Positions 46,601 to 55,884 of a DNA stretch of 64,000 bases are shown here, piece by piece. Origin of the DNA: an uncultured Bacteroidaceae bacterium (lineage in GTDB: Bacteria; Bacteroidota; Bacteroidia; Bacteroidales; Bacteroidaceae); contig CAJOIE010000007.1 of assembly GCA_905234605.1 (NCBI GenBank), positions 1-64,000 of the forward strand. Direction: 5' to 3'. Made by a program: the position numbers and the translations under genes. The notes beneath the pieces are model-generated. The model was not told the origin of the DNA. It was given only the letters and a program-made list of their open reading frames with translations, and did not search any database. Each line of letters begins with the position of its first letter. Position 1 is the first letter of the stretch.

Positions 46601-46670
46601 TGAGCAACGTGACACCACACGCGAGCTCGTGCAACACTGCAAGCGCACCGGCAGCTATGTGCATGCATAG
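43635..46670 (+). CDS. Dna2-like PD-(D/E)xK nuclease fused to a superfamily 1 helicase
   Basis: 1011 residues from the ATG at 43635. The nuclease domain (about 80-330) has D231 in GRMDM and E242/K244 in LIVEQKSGRG, the Cas4/RecB-type active site. The helicase (about 540-1000) has Walker A GPPGTGKTS (593-601), motif II VAIIDEASQL, IGDDRQLPAVV, TLTRQGRMHHDI, and motifs V/VI in TVERFQGSQ and NVAITRAQEHLII. This is the layout of eukaryotic Dna2 and bacterial relatives, which process 5' flaps or double-strand ends. A defence role is possible but not shown. The N-terminal 25-55 residues are encoded by a repeat cluster (43707-43792) and look non-native, so the true start is uncertain; a GTG just after the repeat is another option. 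Convergent with manC (39 bp). Confidence 0.88.
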   Translation: MFCLRLIVESWTDSNICCRVPAQLAHPVGCVADTLQGAAEEGAGCRQGGCRVLSTLDADGCDAWSYLLPHLWHGAVLNAVNPRESGGMVVAELVVLEPDYLVDISAVAACFTPYAEGPVVHLLARIAPREQSQAIMMGHLAGQMLDEALHAQGAAPSYADSVRTFFARNAMQVATTDIRPDFHVEGRRQRATINAAIRTELPRRVAGYDTRECVVEPSFFSETLGLQGRMDMLQRNIGLIVEQKSGRGAFVPNDTHSDVPVARLEHRVQLLLYMLLLQCTGEAGTLLSDRGMSAFLLYSHYTDSLVPLHIDAGLTRRAMRVRNLIAWQERLCAMAGGYRRLATLTADDVNERGVCGRLWEHFQRPRIESLLAPVHKASALEQDYYFCMLAFVAREHWMAKVGTRGNAGQGFAAKWLCTHEEKAAAGEICDRLTIAHTARDEQGKMQRLTLDMETDGTTAANFRRGDIVVLYKYDAGGVPDVRRQSVLRATIESIDGHGMTLWLRNAQTDERVFGTKDGERWAVEHDFFDSSFAALYEGLHAFLAAPQQRRDLLMLQRPPRVDTTATLRGSGYGDFTTMVQRCREAQDIFLIVGPPGTGKTSFGLMLTLREHLLDADARVLLMAYTNRAVDEICSHLVAEGIAFMRFGNSQTCDTPYWPHLASTTLADCTSADMLRARLKAARVVVGTVATMSAMSPLFKLLHFDVAIIDEASQLLEPHLLKLLAAHSDNGTMGIDKVVMIGDDRQLPAVVMQDGTATQVQEESLRAIGLTDCRCSLFERLLRRYGNHPAVTFTLTRQGRMHHDIAAFPNAHYYGGILTEAFTHQSAPLPPRSCGDDALLRQLCTHRMLFIDVDGSNEAPDRLVNEAEAAVTAGVVERIARIEQEHFDAGVTVGIIVPYRNQIAAVRAALRTDGCREMADSVCIDTVERFQGSQRKYIVYGTTVHTEAQLDFITSTTFNDHDGHAIDRKLNVAITRAQEHLIIVGNAQLLEQRDTTRELVQHCKRTGSYVHA
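43707..43792. repeat. CACCCTGCAGGGTG repeat cluster inside the helicase reading frame
   Basis: Four units in 86 bp: CACACCCTGTAGGGTGTGTGG, GACACCCTGCAGGGTGCAG, GAGGGTGCAGGGTGTAG and GGAGGGTGCAGGGTGTTG. The first two are self-complementary. They encode Cys/Gly/Arg-rich residues that differ from the rest of the protein. Confidence 0.75.
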
Positions 46671-46709
46671 CAACCGGTGCGCCTATGTGGTGCGGCAAGA
46701 GCGTGCGCC

Positions 46710-47765
46710 TTATTCCTGAGACAGCTGCGTGATGCGCTGCTCCTCCGTGCGGCGGCAGATGAGGAGAGTGTCGTCCTTCTCGGCAATGATGTAGCCATCC
46801 AGACCCTGCACGACAACACGGCGTTCCTCGGTGGTGTGCACTATGCAGTCGCGACTCTCCACCATGCGTATGTCCTGCCCTATGCACACGTTGCCGTTGG
46901 CATCCTTGGGCGAGCGCTCATGGAGTGAGCCCCACGTGCCAAGGTCGCTCCAGCCAAACGAGGCAGGGAAGACAAATATCTCGTCGGCCTTCTCCATCAC
47001 AGCATAGTCGATGCTTATGCTGCGACACTCGGGGAAGTGCGCGTCAATGGCCTGCTGCTCGGCGGGAGTACCATAGATGGGCAGAAGCTGCTCGAAGATG
47101 ACTGAGATGTCGGGGGCATAGATGCGCAAGGCATTGACAATCGTGGATACACGGAAGACGAAGAGACCGCTGTTCCAGAAGAAATTGGGCTGGCGGATAT
47201 AGCTCTCGGCGGTGGCAAGGTCGGGCTTCTCATGGAACGCATCGACACGGAACACCTCACGGTTGCGGGCACTGGGCACCGACATGTCGGCCTGGATATA
47301 GCCGTAGCCGGTCTCCGCACGCGTGGGCTTCATGCCGAGAGTCACAATGTTGTCGGTCTCGGCAGTGAAGCGCAGGGCCGACGCCACCACACGCAGGAAC
47401 TCCTGCACATCCATCACGACATGATCGGAGGGCGTCACCACGATGTTGGCTTTAGGGTCGATGGCCTTGATGCGCCAGCTCACATAGGCTATGCACGGGG
47501 CAGTGTTGCGACGGCACGGCTCAAGCAGCAGGTTGGAGGCTGGCAGCTGCGGCAACTGCTCGCGCACGATGTCGGCGTATGCGGCACTCGTGACAACCCA
47601 CATGCACTCGGGTTGCACCAAGGTGCCGAAACGGTCGGCCGTGAGCTGGAGCAGACTGCGCCCGCAGCCGAGCACGTCGATGAACTGTTTGGGACGCTCG
47701 GGTGTACTCATCGGCCAGAAGCGGCTGCCTATGCCGCCCGCCATAATCACAAGGTGAGTGCTCAT
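46710..47765 (-). CDS. manC: mannose-1-phosphate guanylyltransferase
   Basis: 351 residues from the ATG at 47765; longer in-frame versions have no family match. The nucleotide-binding loop is MAGGIGSRFWPMSTPERPKQF, then LEPCRRNTAPCIAY, VVTPSDHVV, GMKPTRAETGYGYI and EKPDLATAESYI, all family blocks. The C-terminal left-handed helix region found in single-domain ManC is present; there is no fused isomerase. It makes GDP-mannose, precursor of GDP-fucose through the gmd and fcl products at 6306-8374. The gene is 40 bp after the first M6 protease gene on the same strand. Confidence 0.95.
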   Translation of the reverse strand: MSTHLVIMAGGIGSRFWPMSTPERPKQFIDVLGCGRSLLQLTADRFGTLVQPECMWVVTSAAYADIVREQLPQLPASNLLLEPCRRNTAPCIAYVSWRIKAIDPKANIVVTPSDHVVMDVQEFLRVVASALRFTAETDNIVTLGMKPTRAETGYGYIQADMSVPSARNREVFRVDAFHEKPDLATAESYIRQPNFFWNSGLFVFRVSTIVNALRIYAPDISVIFEQLLPIYGTPAEQQAIDAHFPECRSISIDYAVMEKADEIFVFPASFGWSDLGTWGSLHERSPKDANGNVCIGQDIRMVESRDCIVHTTEERRVVVQGLDGYIIAEKDDTLLICRRTEEQRITQLSQE

Positions 47766-47805
47766 GTCGGTGTAAGAGGTTGGTTGAGACAGAATGGTTG
47801 ACGGT

Positions 47806-50322
47806 TTATCGGATAACAAAGTGCTTGCGCCCGCCACGCACATAGATGCCTGCGCGGAGGGCAACACCAGAGGGGAGACGCCGGCCGGAGAGGTCGTAGA
47901 CGACGTCGGCACCGCTCATGGGGGCAACAGCTACAGAGCCTACACCGACCACATTGCTGGCATCGATGGTGAAGCTCACTGGCTCCGACCATGCCGACAG
48001 GTTGCCATCAGCATCCACAGCCTGCACGCTGATGGTCACAGTGTTGCCGTCGGGGAGGTCGCGGAGGGTATATGCTGTAGCTGTAATGCCTGTGATGTCG
48101 GACGCTGTGGTCTGTGTGGACCCGCTGCCGGCCGTCGTCTCCGATGACTCGAAGAGCTGGTCGATGACCTCGCGGGAGAAGGTGCCATCGAACACATAGA
48201 GACCGGCGAGGTGCACGCGGCATTTGCTGGCTTTGGTTGCATATACCTTTATCTTATAGGTGGACGGTGCACCCGTGAAGGTGAACATGCTGATGTTGGT
48301 GGAGTTGTCGCCATCGACATAAGCTGATGGCGTATACTGTTCCTCATCGATGACGGAACCGGAACTGCTGAGCAGTGCCACCTTGATGGTGGAGTTGTCG
48401 TTGTTGTAGGCATAACTCTCTAAATAGACAGTCACGGTGCCTGCTGTGCCATTAATGGCTGGTGTGGTGAGGCTGCCTGCTTTCTTACTACTCCCGAGCT
48501 TGGCTCCATAGATGCCCTTGTAGACCTTCTCGCCGGTCCAGCCCGACATGAGTGTGAGGGCATCGAAGTCTGTTATCTCGTTAGAGCTGTCTGTGTCTGA
48601 ACAGAAATTCTCAAAGTCCTCCATGAGGGTGAGTGCCTGCAAGGCGAGATCGCTCTCGCTGACTGCAGTGGGGTCGCTGACGGTGTAGCGAAGGTTGTAG
48701 CTGACGGCCTCGGGTACTGTGCTCCATGCCACATCCACCTCGGTGCCAACGGCCATGGTGCCGACTTCATCAATGACAGGTGCCGGCACAAAGACAGCCC
48801 CCTTCATGTAGTTGAAGCTGATGAGTCGCTGACTGTTCAAAGCGATGTCTGTGACGGGTTTGTGCATGTACTTGGTGCCGTCGGTGTTGCTGCGGTAGAG
48901 CTTTGCGGCAGGTGTGCTCTCATCGGTCAGCTCGGTGTTGCCTGCGGAGTTGGGGTATAAGTCGCCGGCATTAGCATAGAAGTATTTATCACCGTCGTAG
49001 GTCGAGTAGTTGAACTTGTTGTCGGCTGGTATGATGGTCATGCGCTGACGCGACGCGGTGTTGTTGACGGTGTTATCTATCCATGCCGTGGCATCATAGT
49101 CCACATGCAGGATGAGCATCCCGTAGCCAGGCTGTGCGCTGTTCCACCCTGTCTGAGTATGGTTCTCCAGAAGGTAGTACTCGTCGTGGTTGGCGTCGTT
49201 GTATATGATGTAGGCTACAGGGTTGTCCTCGATGCCTGCCATGCCGTTGATGCGTGTATTAGGCTGTAGTTCGACAGGGTCGAGCCATCCGCAGAACATT
49301 CGCTCGTAGCTGGTGTAGGCCGAGGGGCAGTAGCCGTCGCCGCCATAGCTGCCGGAGTCCATGATGTCCCAGTCCGACATGCCGAAGTTCTCATAGTCGG
49401 TGTCGTAGAAGTCGGGCAGGCCCAGGCAGTGGCCATACTCGTGGCACATGGTGCCGATGCCGTCGAGTGTGGAGCCGGAGTTGCCATTGAGCTCGGAGCC
49501 TGTAGCGTAGGTGTCGACCTTTACCCCGTCGAAGTAGAGTGCTCCGACGCTGCTCTCACTGAGCATCCACTGGTGGGGCCAGATGGTGTCGTCGTCGCCA
49601 CCCTGGGCTTCACCGTAGCCTGCGTATGTGACGTAGATGTTCTCTACCTCGCCGTCACCATCCCAGTCGTAGTCGGAGAAGTCTACATAGGGGTCGGCCA
49701 GCTGGCACGCTTCCTTGATCATCACCTCGGGATATTTGTCCTGACCACTTCTGTCGTTGCTGCCGTAGTAGGACATGGACTTTGACACGGTGACGGGGCC
49801 AACGATGTCGAACTCTATATCGAACAGTCCATAGCTCTGCGAGCGGAAGAACTCGCGCACGGAGCCATAGTTGTCGCCGACGGGATTGTTTAGCCCGTTG
49901 AGTTGCTGATTGTAGATGGCCTGTGTGCCGGCTGTCATCTTCACGTCGGTGAAGTTCACGAGGATAAGCAGGCCTCGCTTTGTGCCGGTGTAGCCCATCT
50001 CGCCTCTGCGGGCTTGCATTGCGTAGCGGCGTGTCTGCTGTGCCAGCTGTGCACGGTGTGCATTGCGGCGGGCACTGGCTTGTTCATGCAGGGCTTTCAC
50101 GTCGCGCATGTCGGCTTGCCATGTGCCATTGTCGAGCTGTTGCATGGGTCGGCCGTCGGGCGTTGTGTAGTAGTGGAAGGTCTCATCGCCTCGCAGCGTG
50201 AGCGTTACGGTCTGGCCGTTGGCGAGGCGACCCTCACGGGTGATACCTCGTTTGGCCGGCACGGCGAAAGCTGATGTTGCTGCCAGTGTAAGGCCGAGCA
50301 ACACTGCCGTAAGTCTGTTCAT
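47806..50322 (-). CDS. secreted M6-family metalloprotease with T9SS-like C-terminal tail (1)
   Basis: 838 residues from the ATG at 50322 (MNRLTAVLLGLTLAATSAFA, signal peptide). A short N-terminal domain (LANGQTVTLTLRGDETFHYY) precedes the immune-inhibitor-A-like protease, with zinc site HEYGHCLGLPDFYD (HExxHxxGxxD). Then come fibronectin-III-like repeats and an adhesin-like jelly-roll (DFDALTLMSGWTGEKVY). The last residues, VYDLSGRRLPSGVALRAG then IYVRGGRKHFVIR, match a type A T9SS sorting signal. Probably exported and cell-surface attached. A second protease of the same type lies 31 bp upstream. Confidence 0.9.
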   Translation of the reverse strand: MNRLTAVLLGLTLAATSAFAVPAKRGITREGRLANGQTVTLTLRGDETFHYYTTPDGRPMQQLDNGTWQADMRDVKALHEQASARRNAHRAQLAQQTRRYAMQARRGEMGYTGTKRGLLILVNFTDVKMTAGTQAIYNQQLNGLNNPVGDNYGSVREFFRSQSYGLFDIEFDIVGPVTVSKSMSYYGSNDRSGQDKYPEVMIKEACQLADPYVDFSDYDWDGDGEVENIYVTYAGYGEAQGGDDDTIWPHQWMLSESSVGALYFDGVKVDTYATGSELNGNSGSTLDGIGTMCHEYGHCLGLPDFYDTDYENFGMSDWDIMDSGSYGGDGYCPSAYTSYERMFCGWLDPVELQPNTRINGMAGIEDNPVAYIIYNDANHDEYYLLENHTQTGWNSAQPGYGMLILHVDYDATAWIDNTVNNTASRQRMTIIPADNKFNYSTYDGDKYFYANAGDLYPNSAGNTELTDESTPAAKLYRSNTDGTKYMHKPVTDIALNSQRLISFNYMKGAVFVPAPVIDEVGTMAVGTEVDVAWSTVPEAVSYNLRYTVSDPTAVSESDLALQALTLMEDFENFCSDTDSSNEITDFDALTLMSGWTGEKVYKGIYGAKLGSSKKAGSLTTPAINGTAGTVTVYLESYAYNNDNSTIKVALLSSSGSVIDEEQYTPSAYVDGDNSTNISMFTFTGAPSTYKIKVYATKASKCRVHLAGLYVFDGTFSREVIDQLFESSETTAGSGSTQTTASDITGITATAYTLRDLPDGNTVTISVQAVDADGNLSAWSEPVSFTIDASNVVGVGSVAVAPMSGADVVYDLSGRRLPSGVALRAGIYVRGGRKHFVIR

Positions 50323-50353
50323 GGAGTGCACTGAATGTGTGTTGATTAGTTGA

Positions 50354-52069
50354 CTATTTGATTACTACCTTGCGCCCGCCTATTACATATATGCCGGCAG
50401 GCAGGGCTTCTGTTGCCACGCGACGACCCATCAGGTCGAAGGCCGCTTGTGGCTTATGTACCGGAGCAATGTTTGCTTCATCAATGCCCACGACAAAGTT
50501 GTTGCCGAAGTAGAACGACACGAGGTTTGCCCCATGTTCGTGTATGTCGTAGAGGTTCTTGCCGAGGTAGCCGGCAGCGGTGTAGACGGTTGCTGCCGGT
50601 GTGGAGTTGGCCGTGAGGGAGTCGTTGCGCACATGGTTGCCGTCGGCATTGTAGCCCACGAAGGGATACATGTTGCCCTTCCATGTGTTGATGAGCATCT
50701 CGGCAGAGGTGGTCTCGGGATTGCTGGTGCCGTAGTAAAGATTGTTGGCTGCAATGATGGTCATGCGCTGGTGTGTGGGGTCGGTGTTGACGTTGTTGCT
50801 GCGCCAGCGTGTGGCATCGTAGTCCACGTGTGTCACCTGCAAGCCGTGGCCGAAGCTGCCGACAGAGCTGTCCCAGCCTATGGGCTGACGGTTCTCCAGG
50901 ACGTAGTATTCGTTGGCATTCTCGTCGTTAACAATCTTCATGCCTACGCCGTCTGCCTCGAGCGATGCCAGTGTCACGCTGCCCCACTCCGTGAGTTCCT
51001 GCATTGAGCGCCAGCCCATGAAGTCGCGCTCGTAGGCAGTGTAGGCGCATGGTGTGGCACCGTTGTCGGCGTGGCAGCCATAGTCCATGAGGCTCCACAG
51101 GTCCATGCCGAAGGCTGTAGCATTGGAGCGTGTGTCGTAGAAGTCGGGCAGGCCGAGCGCGTGGCTCAGCTCGTGGCACATGATGCCTATGCCGTCGGGC
51201 TTGGTCTGGATTACATTGCCATTCTCGTCGGTGCGTCCCCTGTTCTCATTGCAGCATGCAGATGTGGCGAACTTAATGCCGTTGAGTGTGATGCTCCCCG
51301 TGGACTCCTTTGGCCAGATGGTCGTTGATGGTCCGCCGTTGGCCTCGCCGCAGCCGGCGAAGATGAAGAACACCATGTCCACCTGTTCCAGGCCGCGGTT
51401 GTCGAAGTCCATCCAGTCGCCGTCGTAGAGTTGTGTGGCCTTGGCGATGGCATGATTGCGGAACTCGCTGTAGCGGCTGTCCTTGCCGCTGCCGTTGGCT
51501 CCATAGTATTCCTCTGGATGGTCGAGCGTGACGGGGCCGATGATTACAAACTCCGGCATGAAGATGCTGTCGCTCTGCTGCGCGAAGTAGTCGCGTATGG
51601 CACCGTAGGAGCCATGGCCTTTATAGAGCTGGCCGTCGCGTGTGCCGTTGCAGTATCGGTCGTAGTATTCGCGTATGCCCTCGTCGGTGTCGGCCACATG
51701 AAAGACAGAATCCTGAAAATTGACCAGCACCACAGGCACCTTGGGCGAGCCAGTGGCGGGCAGTGGCGCAGTGGCCTGTGAGCCTATGCGCTGTGGTGCA
51801 GCGGCCTTGGCGCGGAGAGCGATGCCTCGGGCAGCAGCCTCTTCAGCGGTAGCCTGCGAGCGTACATAGCGTGAGGGCATGCCCTCGACCTCTTCGAGCA
51901 CCTGCCCGTCGGCCGTCTGCCACCAGTGGTAGTGCTCATCGCCACACAGGGTGGCCACGACGGTGGTGCCGTCGGCCAACGTAAGACGACGTTGCTGGCG
52001 TTGGGCAGGAACTGCAAACAGGTCTGCGCAGAGCAGCACGGATATTAGTGTCAGAAGGTAGGTGCGCAT
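50354..52069 (-). CDS. secreted M6-family metalloprotease with T9SS-like C-terminal tail (2)
   Basis: 571 residues from the ATG at 52069 (signal peptide MRTYLLTLISVLLCADLFA); much longer in-frame versions cross the promoter. It has the same N-terminal module as its neighbour (LADGTTVVATLCGDEHYHWW) and zinc site HELSHALGLPDFYD. It lacks the extra beta domains of the first protease. The C-terminus FDLMGRRVATEALPAG then IYVIGGRKVVIK is a T9SS-type signal. The pair probably arose by tandem duplication and then diverged. A good promoter is visible at 52097-52128. Confidence 0.9.
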   Translation of the reverse strand: MRTYLLTLISVLLCADLFAVPAQRQQRRLTLADGTTVVATLCGDEHYHWWQTADGQVLEEVEGMPSRYVRSQATAEEAAARGIALRAKAAAPQRIGSQATAPLPATGSPKVPVVLVNFQDSVFHVADTDEGIREYYDRYCNGTRDGQLYKGHGSYGAIRDYFAQQSDSIFMPEFVIIGPVTLDHPEEYYGANGSGKDSRYSEFRNHAIAKATQLYDGDWMDFDNRGLEQVDMVFFIFAGCGEANGGPSTTIWPKESTGSITLNGIKFATSACCNENRGRTDENGNVIQTKPDGIGIMCHELSHALGLPDFYDTRSNATAFGMDLWSLMDYGCHADNGATPCAYTAYERDFMGWRSMQELTEWGSVTLASLEADGVGMKIVNDENANEYYVLENRQPIGWDSSVGSFGHGLQVTHVDYDATRWRSNNVNTDPTHQRMTIIAANNLYYGTSNPETTSAEMLINTWKGNMYPFVGYNADGNHVRNDSLTANSTPAATVYTAAGYLGKNLYDIHEHGANLVSFYFGNNFVVGIDEANIAPVHKPQAAFDLMGRRVATEALPAGIYVIGGRKVVIK

Positions 52070-52096
52070 GGATGTGAAAGTGTGTGGAATGTCCTG

Positions 52097-52128
52097 CAAA
52101 AGTAGGCAAACTGCTGTGAGCCCCCAAA
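52097..52128 (-). promoter_or_regulatory. promoter of the M6 protease pair
   Basis: Minus strand: -33 TTTG (52125-52128), 20-nt spacer, -7 TACTTTTG (52097-52104). Divergent from the ispE promoter in the same 195-bp gap. It excludes start codons upstream of 52097. Confidence 0.65.
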
Positions 52129-52210
52129 CAAAAGACTCAAATTTAGGCTGCAGGCGCGCTCCGCCGTGGCTTTTGGCAAGCGAGCAGCTGCATGCTGCGC
52201 CTGTTGCACA

Positions 52211-52218
52211 TATATTTG
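52211..52218 (+). promoter_or_regulatory. -7 box of the ispE promoter
   Basis: TATATTTG followed by CAGG, 46 nt before the ispE start. No clear -33 TTG. Confidence 0.45.
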
Positions 52219-52264
52219 CAGGAGCCAATAAAGGCTGCCTCATACCCGTAAACCCGCAACGACA

Positions 52265-53074
52265 ATGCTCGTATACCCCAATGCCAAAATCAACCTCGGA
52301 CTGAATGTCGTGGCCCGACGTGCCGACGGATACCATGATATTGAGACCGTGTTCTACCCCATCCCGCTGCAAGACGCGCTTGAGGTGCAGACCTCCGACC
52401 GCTTTGCGCTGCGTCTTTCCGGCAATGCTCTTGACTGCCCCGCGGGCGACAACCTTGTGATACGTGCCATGCGCCTTATGGAGCAGGAGCACGAGTTGCC
52501 GGAGCTCGACATTCGTCTCTTCAAGCATATACCGTCGGGAGCCGGCCTCGGTGGCGGCAGCAGCGACGCAGCCTTCATGATGAAGCTGCTCAACGAGAAG
52601 TTTGCCCTCGGGCTCTCCGACGACGAGCTCGAGGCACGCCTCTCAACGCTTGGAGCCGACTGCCCGTTCTTCGTGCGCAACCGTCCGGTGTTTGCCACAG
52701 GCATCGGCAATGTTTTCACTCCCGTGGACCTCGACCTCACAGGCTGGACCCTCGTGCTCGTGAAGCCCGACACCTTCGTCTCTACGCGCGAAGCCTATGC
52801 AGCCATCATTCCACAGCGTCCGTCAATGCCTCTCACCGAGGTTATTAAGCGCCCCGTGGAAGAGTGGCGCAAACTGATGCATAATGATTTTGAAGCCAGC
52901 GTGTTCCCACATCATCCTGAAATAGCAGCTATAAAGGATTTGCTCTACGACCGCGGTGCCGTCTACGCCTCAATGTCAGGCTCCGGCTCTGCTGTGTTCG
53001 GCCTCTTTCAGGAGCAGCTGGAACATGTGGAGGACACTTTCTCCGGTTGTTTTGTGCGTCAGCGCAGGCTCTGA
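52265..53074 (+). CDS. ispE: 4-diphosphocytidyl-2-C-methyl-D-erythritol kinase
   Basis: 269 residues. The start [24 protein letters not shown] carries the conserved K-I-N-L and GYH elements. The GHMP ATP loop is [16 protein letters not shown]. The acidic [10 protein letters not shown] is the substrate/catalytic region, and [14 protein letters not shown] closes the GHMP fold. It phosphorylates CDP-ME in the MEP isoprenoid pathway. It is alone between divergent proteases and a convergent glycogen phosphorylase. Confidence 0.96.
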   Translation: MLVYPNAKINLGLNVVARRADGYHDIETVFYPIPLQDALEVQTSDRFALRLSGNALDCPAGDNLVIRAMRLMEQEHELPELDIRLFKHIPSGAGLGGGSSDAAFMMKLLNEKFALGLSDDELEARLSTLGADCPFFVRNRPVFATGIGNVFTPVDLDLTGWTLVLVKPDTFVSTREAYAAIIPQRPSMPLTEVIKRPVEEWRKLMHNDFEASVFPHHPEIAAIKDLLYDRGAVYASMSGSGSAVFGLFQEQLEHVEDTFSGCFVRQRRL

Positions 53075-53117
53075 ACCATTCACCTGCACGCAACCTCCCC
53101 TGCCCCCTTGCCACCGA

Positions 53118-53201
53118 CACCATGCAGGGTGATGCCCGCACACCCTGCACTCATAAAGCAAACACCCTGCACCCTCATGTTGTGAAAGGGTGCAGGGTGT
53201 T
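53118..53201. repeat. CACCCTGCA-family hairpin repeat
   Basis: A 15-bp perfect stem AACACCCTGCACCCT (53161-53175) / complement (53187-53201) with an 11-nt loop. It is preceded by CACCATGCAGGGTG (53118) and CACACCCTGCAC (53139). It lies between convergent ispE and glgP, where it could also end transcription, though neither side has a T-run. Confidence 0.8.
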
Positions 53202-53234
53202 CTGCAATATGCATGCGCTCTTATGCGCAGGGGC

Positions 53235-55799
53235 TTACACGAACCACTTCACGTAGCAGAAGTCCTGACGGTGAGGCAGTTTGTCGCTCTTGGGATAGAT
53301 GCGGTAGGCCAGCTTGAAGCCGCCTGCATTGTTGCACACGTGGCTGGCGTGGAAGGTGTAGAGGTTGCCTTCACGCTTCACCACCTCGAGCGGCTCTATG
53401 GAGTAGATGTGATCCTCGCCCTTAACGTCGGTGGACAGCGTGACGAGCTCAATGCCAATGGCGTTGTCGAGGCCTGCCTCGTCGAGCACTACGCTGACAT
53501 CATACTTCTTGCCTGCCTCGAAAGTGACAACGTCTTCGCCCTCAGATCGCTCTATCGATACCACGCGGATGCTGTCCCATCGCTCAGCCACGGCTTCCTT
53601 CCAGAGGGCAATCTCCTTGGCCATGGCGTTGTCGTTGGCCTGAAGCTTCTTGGAGCGTGCAGCCATGGGGGTGTAGAACTTGGTGTAGTAATCGTCGAGC
53701 TGACGCTTCATCGTGTAGTGGGGCGCAATGCGGGCGATGGAGTTCTTGATGACCTGTATCCACGAGGGTGAATAGCCCTTGGCGTTGCGTGCGTAGTAGG
53801 TGGGCATAATCTCGTTCTCCAGCAGGCTGTAGATGGTGGCGGCATCGAGCTGGTCCTGATAGGCCTGGTTCTCGTAGGTGCGCTTCTCTGTGAGAGCCCA
53901 TCCGGCCCCCTCGCGATAGCCTTCCAGCCACCAGCCGTCGAGCACGCTTAGGTTGACCACGCCATTCATCAGGGCCTTCTCGCCGGATGTGCCAGAGGCC
54001 TCGAGCGGACGTGTCGGTGTGTTCATCCATATGTCCACGCCCGAGATGAGACGACGTGCAAGCTGCATGTCGTAGTTCTCAAGGAAGATGATCTTGCCGA
54101 GGAACTCAGGACGCTGCGAGATCTCATATATCTTCTTGATGAGTCCCTGACCTGCGCCGTCGGCAGGGTGTGCCTTACCGGTGTAGAGGAACTGTACGGG
54201 ATAGTTGGGATTGTTGACTATCTTGCTCAGACGTTCAAGGTCGGTGAAGAGCAGGTGGGCGCGTTTGTAGGTGGCAAAGCGACGTCCGAAGCCGATGAGC
54301 AGCGCGTTGGGGTTGATTTTCTCCATGAGGCTCACCACACGACTGGGATCACCCTGGTTCTTGAGCCAGGAGTCGCGGAACTGCTGGCGTATGTATTCCA
54401 CGAGCTTGGTCTTGAGGGCCATGCGCGTGTCCCATATCTCCTTGTCCGAGACATCGTAGATGCCATGCCAGATGTCTTCGTTGCTCTGGTCGGCCAGATG
54501 GTTGGGGTCGAAGTGCTTGGCATAGAGCTTGCGCCACTCTGTGGCACACCATGTGGGGAAGTGCACGCCGTTGGTGACGTAGCCCACGTGGCTCTCCTCT
54601 GGGAAGTAGCCCTTCCAGATGTTGGCAAACATCTTCTTGGAGACTTCACCGTGGAGCCAGCTCACACCATTGACCTCCTGCGAGGTGTTGCAGGCGAAGG
54701 TGCTCATGCAGAAGCGCTCACCGTGGTCGTCGGGGTTCTGACGTCCCATGCCGATGAATTCGTCCCAGCTGATGCCGAGCAGCTGCGGATAGCCGCTCAT
54801 GTACTTGCCAAAGAGACCCTCGTCGAAATAGTCGTGACCAGCCGGCACGGGGGTGTGAACGGTGTAGAGTGAGGAGGCGCGCACGAGTTCGAGTGCCTGG
54901 TTGAAGGTGAGACCCTCATTGACGTAGTCCACCAGTCGCTGCACATTGCATAGGGCGGCGTGACCCTCGTTGCAATGATATATGTCCTTCTTGATGCCCA
55001 GCTTCTTGAGCAGCAGCACACCGCCGATGCCAAGCAGTATCTCCTGCTTGAGACGGTTCTCCCAGTCGCCGCCATAGAGAGCGTGCGTGATGGGACGGTC
55101 GAACTCGGAGTTCATGTCGTTGTCGGTGTCGAGCAGGTAGAGCTTGACACGGCCCACATTGACGCGCCACACATAGGCGTGCACCTGATAGTTCATGTAG
55201 GGCACATCGATAACCACTGGCTTGCCGTCCTTGTCCATCTGCTGCTCGATGGGCAAGCTGCCGAAGTTCTGTGCCTCATAGTTGGCTATCTGCTGACCAT
55301 CCATAGAGAGGGTCTGGGTGAAGTAGCCGAAACGATAGAGGAAACCGACGGCCACCATGTCGACATTTGAGTCGGAGGCCTCCTTGACATAGTCGCCGGC
55401 CAGGATACCGAGGCCGCCGGAGTATATTTTCAGAGCCTGATTGAGGCCATACTCCATGCAGAGATAAGCTACGCTGGGGCGGTCCTTGCGGGGCTCGACA
55501 TCCATGTACGCGCGGAACTCCTTGTATGTGTCGTTCATGCGCTTGATGATGTCCTTGTCCTTGGCCAGCTCCTGCATCTGTTCGTAGCTTAGGCGCTCGA
55601 GCATGAGCACAGGGTTCTGACCGCACTGCTCATAGAGGTCGGGGTTGAGACGTGAGAAGAGGCTGCGTGCGCTGTGGTTCCATGCCCACCACATGTTGTG
55701 GGCCAGTTCCTCCAGCTTGCTCAGCTCGGCTGGGATATTGCTCTTGACGACAATAGGTTTCCAGCTTGCTTCGTTGGCGTTGCTTGTCTTGATTTTCAT
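53235..55799 (-). CDS. glgP: alpha-glucan (glycogen) phosphorylase, GT35
   Basis: 854 residues, of the short bacterial/archaeal phosphorylase type. An N-terminal alpha-glucan-binding domain (DUF3417-like; [17 protein letters not shown], about 28-105). NEGHAAL near 275 is part of the active site. The PLP-lysine motif is in [19 protein letters not shown] then VLDGWW. It releases glucose-1-P from storage glucan. It follows the glycogen synthase gene by 85 bp on the same strand; the mutase gene at 32508 would handle the product. Confidence 0.95.
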   Translation of the reverse strand: MKIKTSNANEASWKPIVVKSNIPAELSKLEELAHNMWWAWNHSARSLFSRLNPDLYEQCGQNPVLMLERLSYEQMQELAKDKDIIKRMNDTYKEFRAYMDVEPRKDRPSVAYLCMEYGLNQALKIYSGGLGILAGDYVKEASDSNVDMVAVGFLYRFGYFTQTLSMDGQQIANYEAQNFGSLPIEQQMDKDGKPVVIDVPYMNYQVHAYVWRVNVGRVKLYLLDTDNDMNSEFDRPITHALYGGDWENRLKQEILLGIGGVLLLKKLGIKKDIYHCNEGHAALCNVQRLVDYVNEGLTFNQALELVRASSLYTVHTPVPAGHDYFDEGLFGKYMSGYPQLLGISWDEFIGMGRQNPDDHGERFCMSTFACNTSQEVNGVSWLHGEVSKKMFANIWKGYFPEESHVGYVTNGVHFPTWCATEWRKLYAKHFDPNHLADQSNEDIWHGIYDVSDKEIWDTRMALKTKLVEYIRQQFRDSWLKNQGDPSRVVSLMEKINPNALLIGFGRRFATYKRAHLLFTDLERLSKIVNNPNYPVQFLYTGKAHPADGAGQGLIKKIYEISQRPEFLGKIIFLENYDMQLARRLISGVDIWMNTPTRPLEASGTSGEKALMNGVVNLSVLDGWWLEGYREGAGWALTEKRTYENQAYQDQLDAATIYSLLENEIMPTYYARNAKGYSPSWIQVIKNSIARIAPHYTMKRQLDDYYTKFYTPMAARSKKLQANDNAMAKEIALWKEAVAERWDSIRVVSIERSEGEDVVTFEAGKKYDVSVVLDEAGLDNAIGIELVTLSTDVKGEDHIYSIEPLEVVKREGNLYTFHASHVCNNAGGFKLAYRIYPKSDKLPHRQDFCYVKWFV

Positions 55800-55884
55800 G
55801 TTAGTGCTGATGGTTGTATGCTTACTCTATATTGTTTGCTTGGGGTTGCTCATGCCGTATGTGTGCTCATGCAGACGCTGTGGC

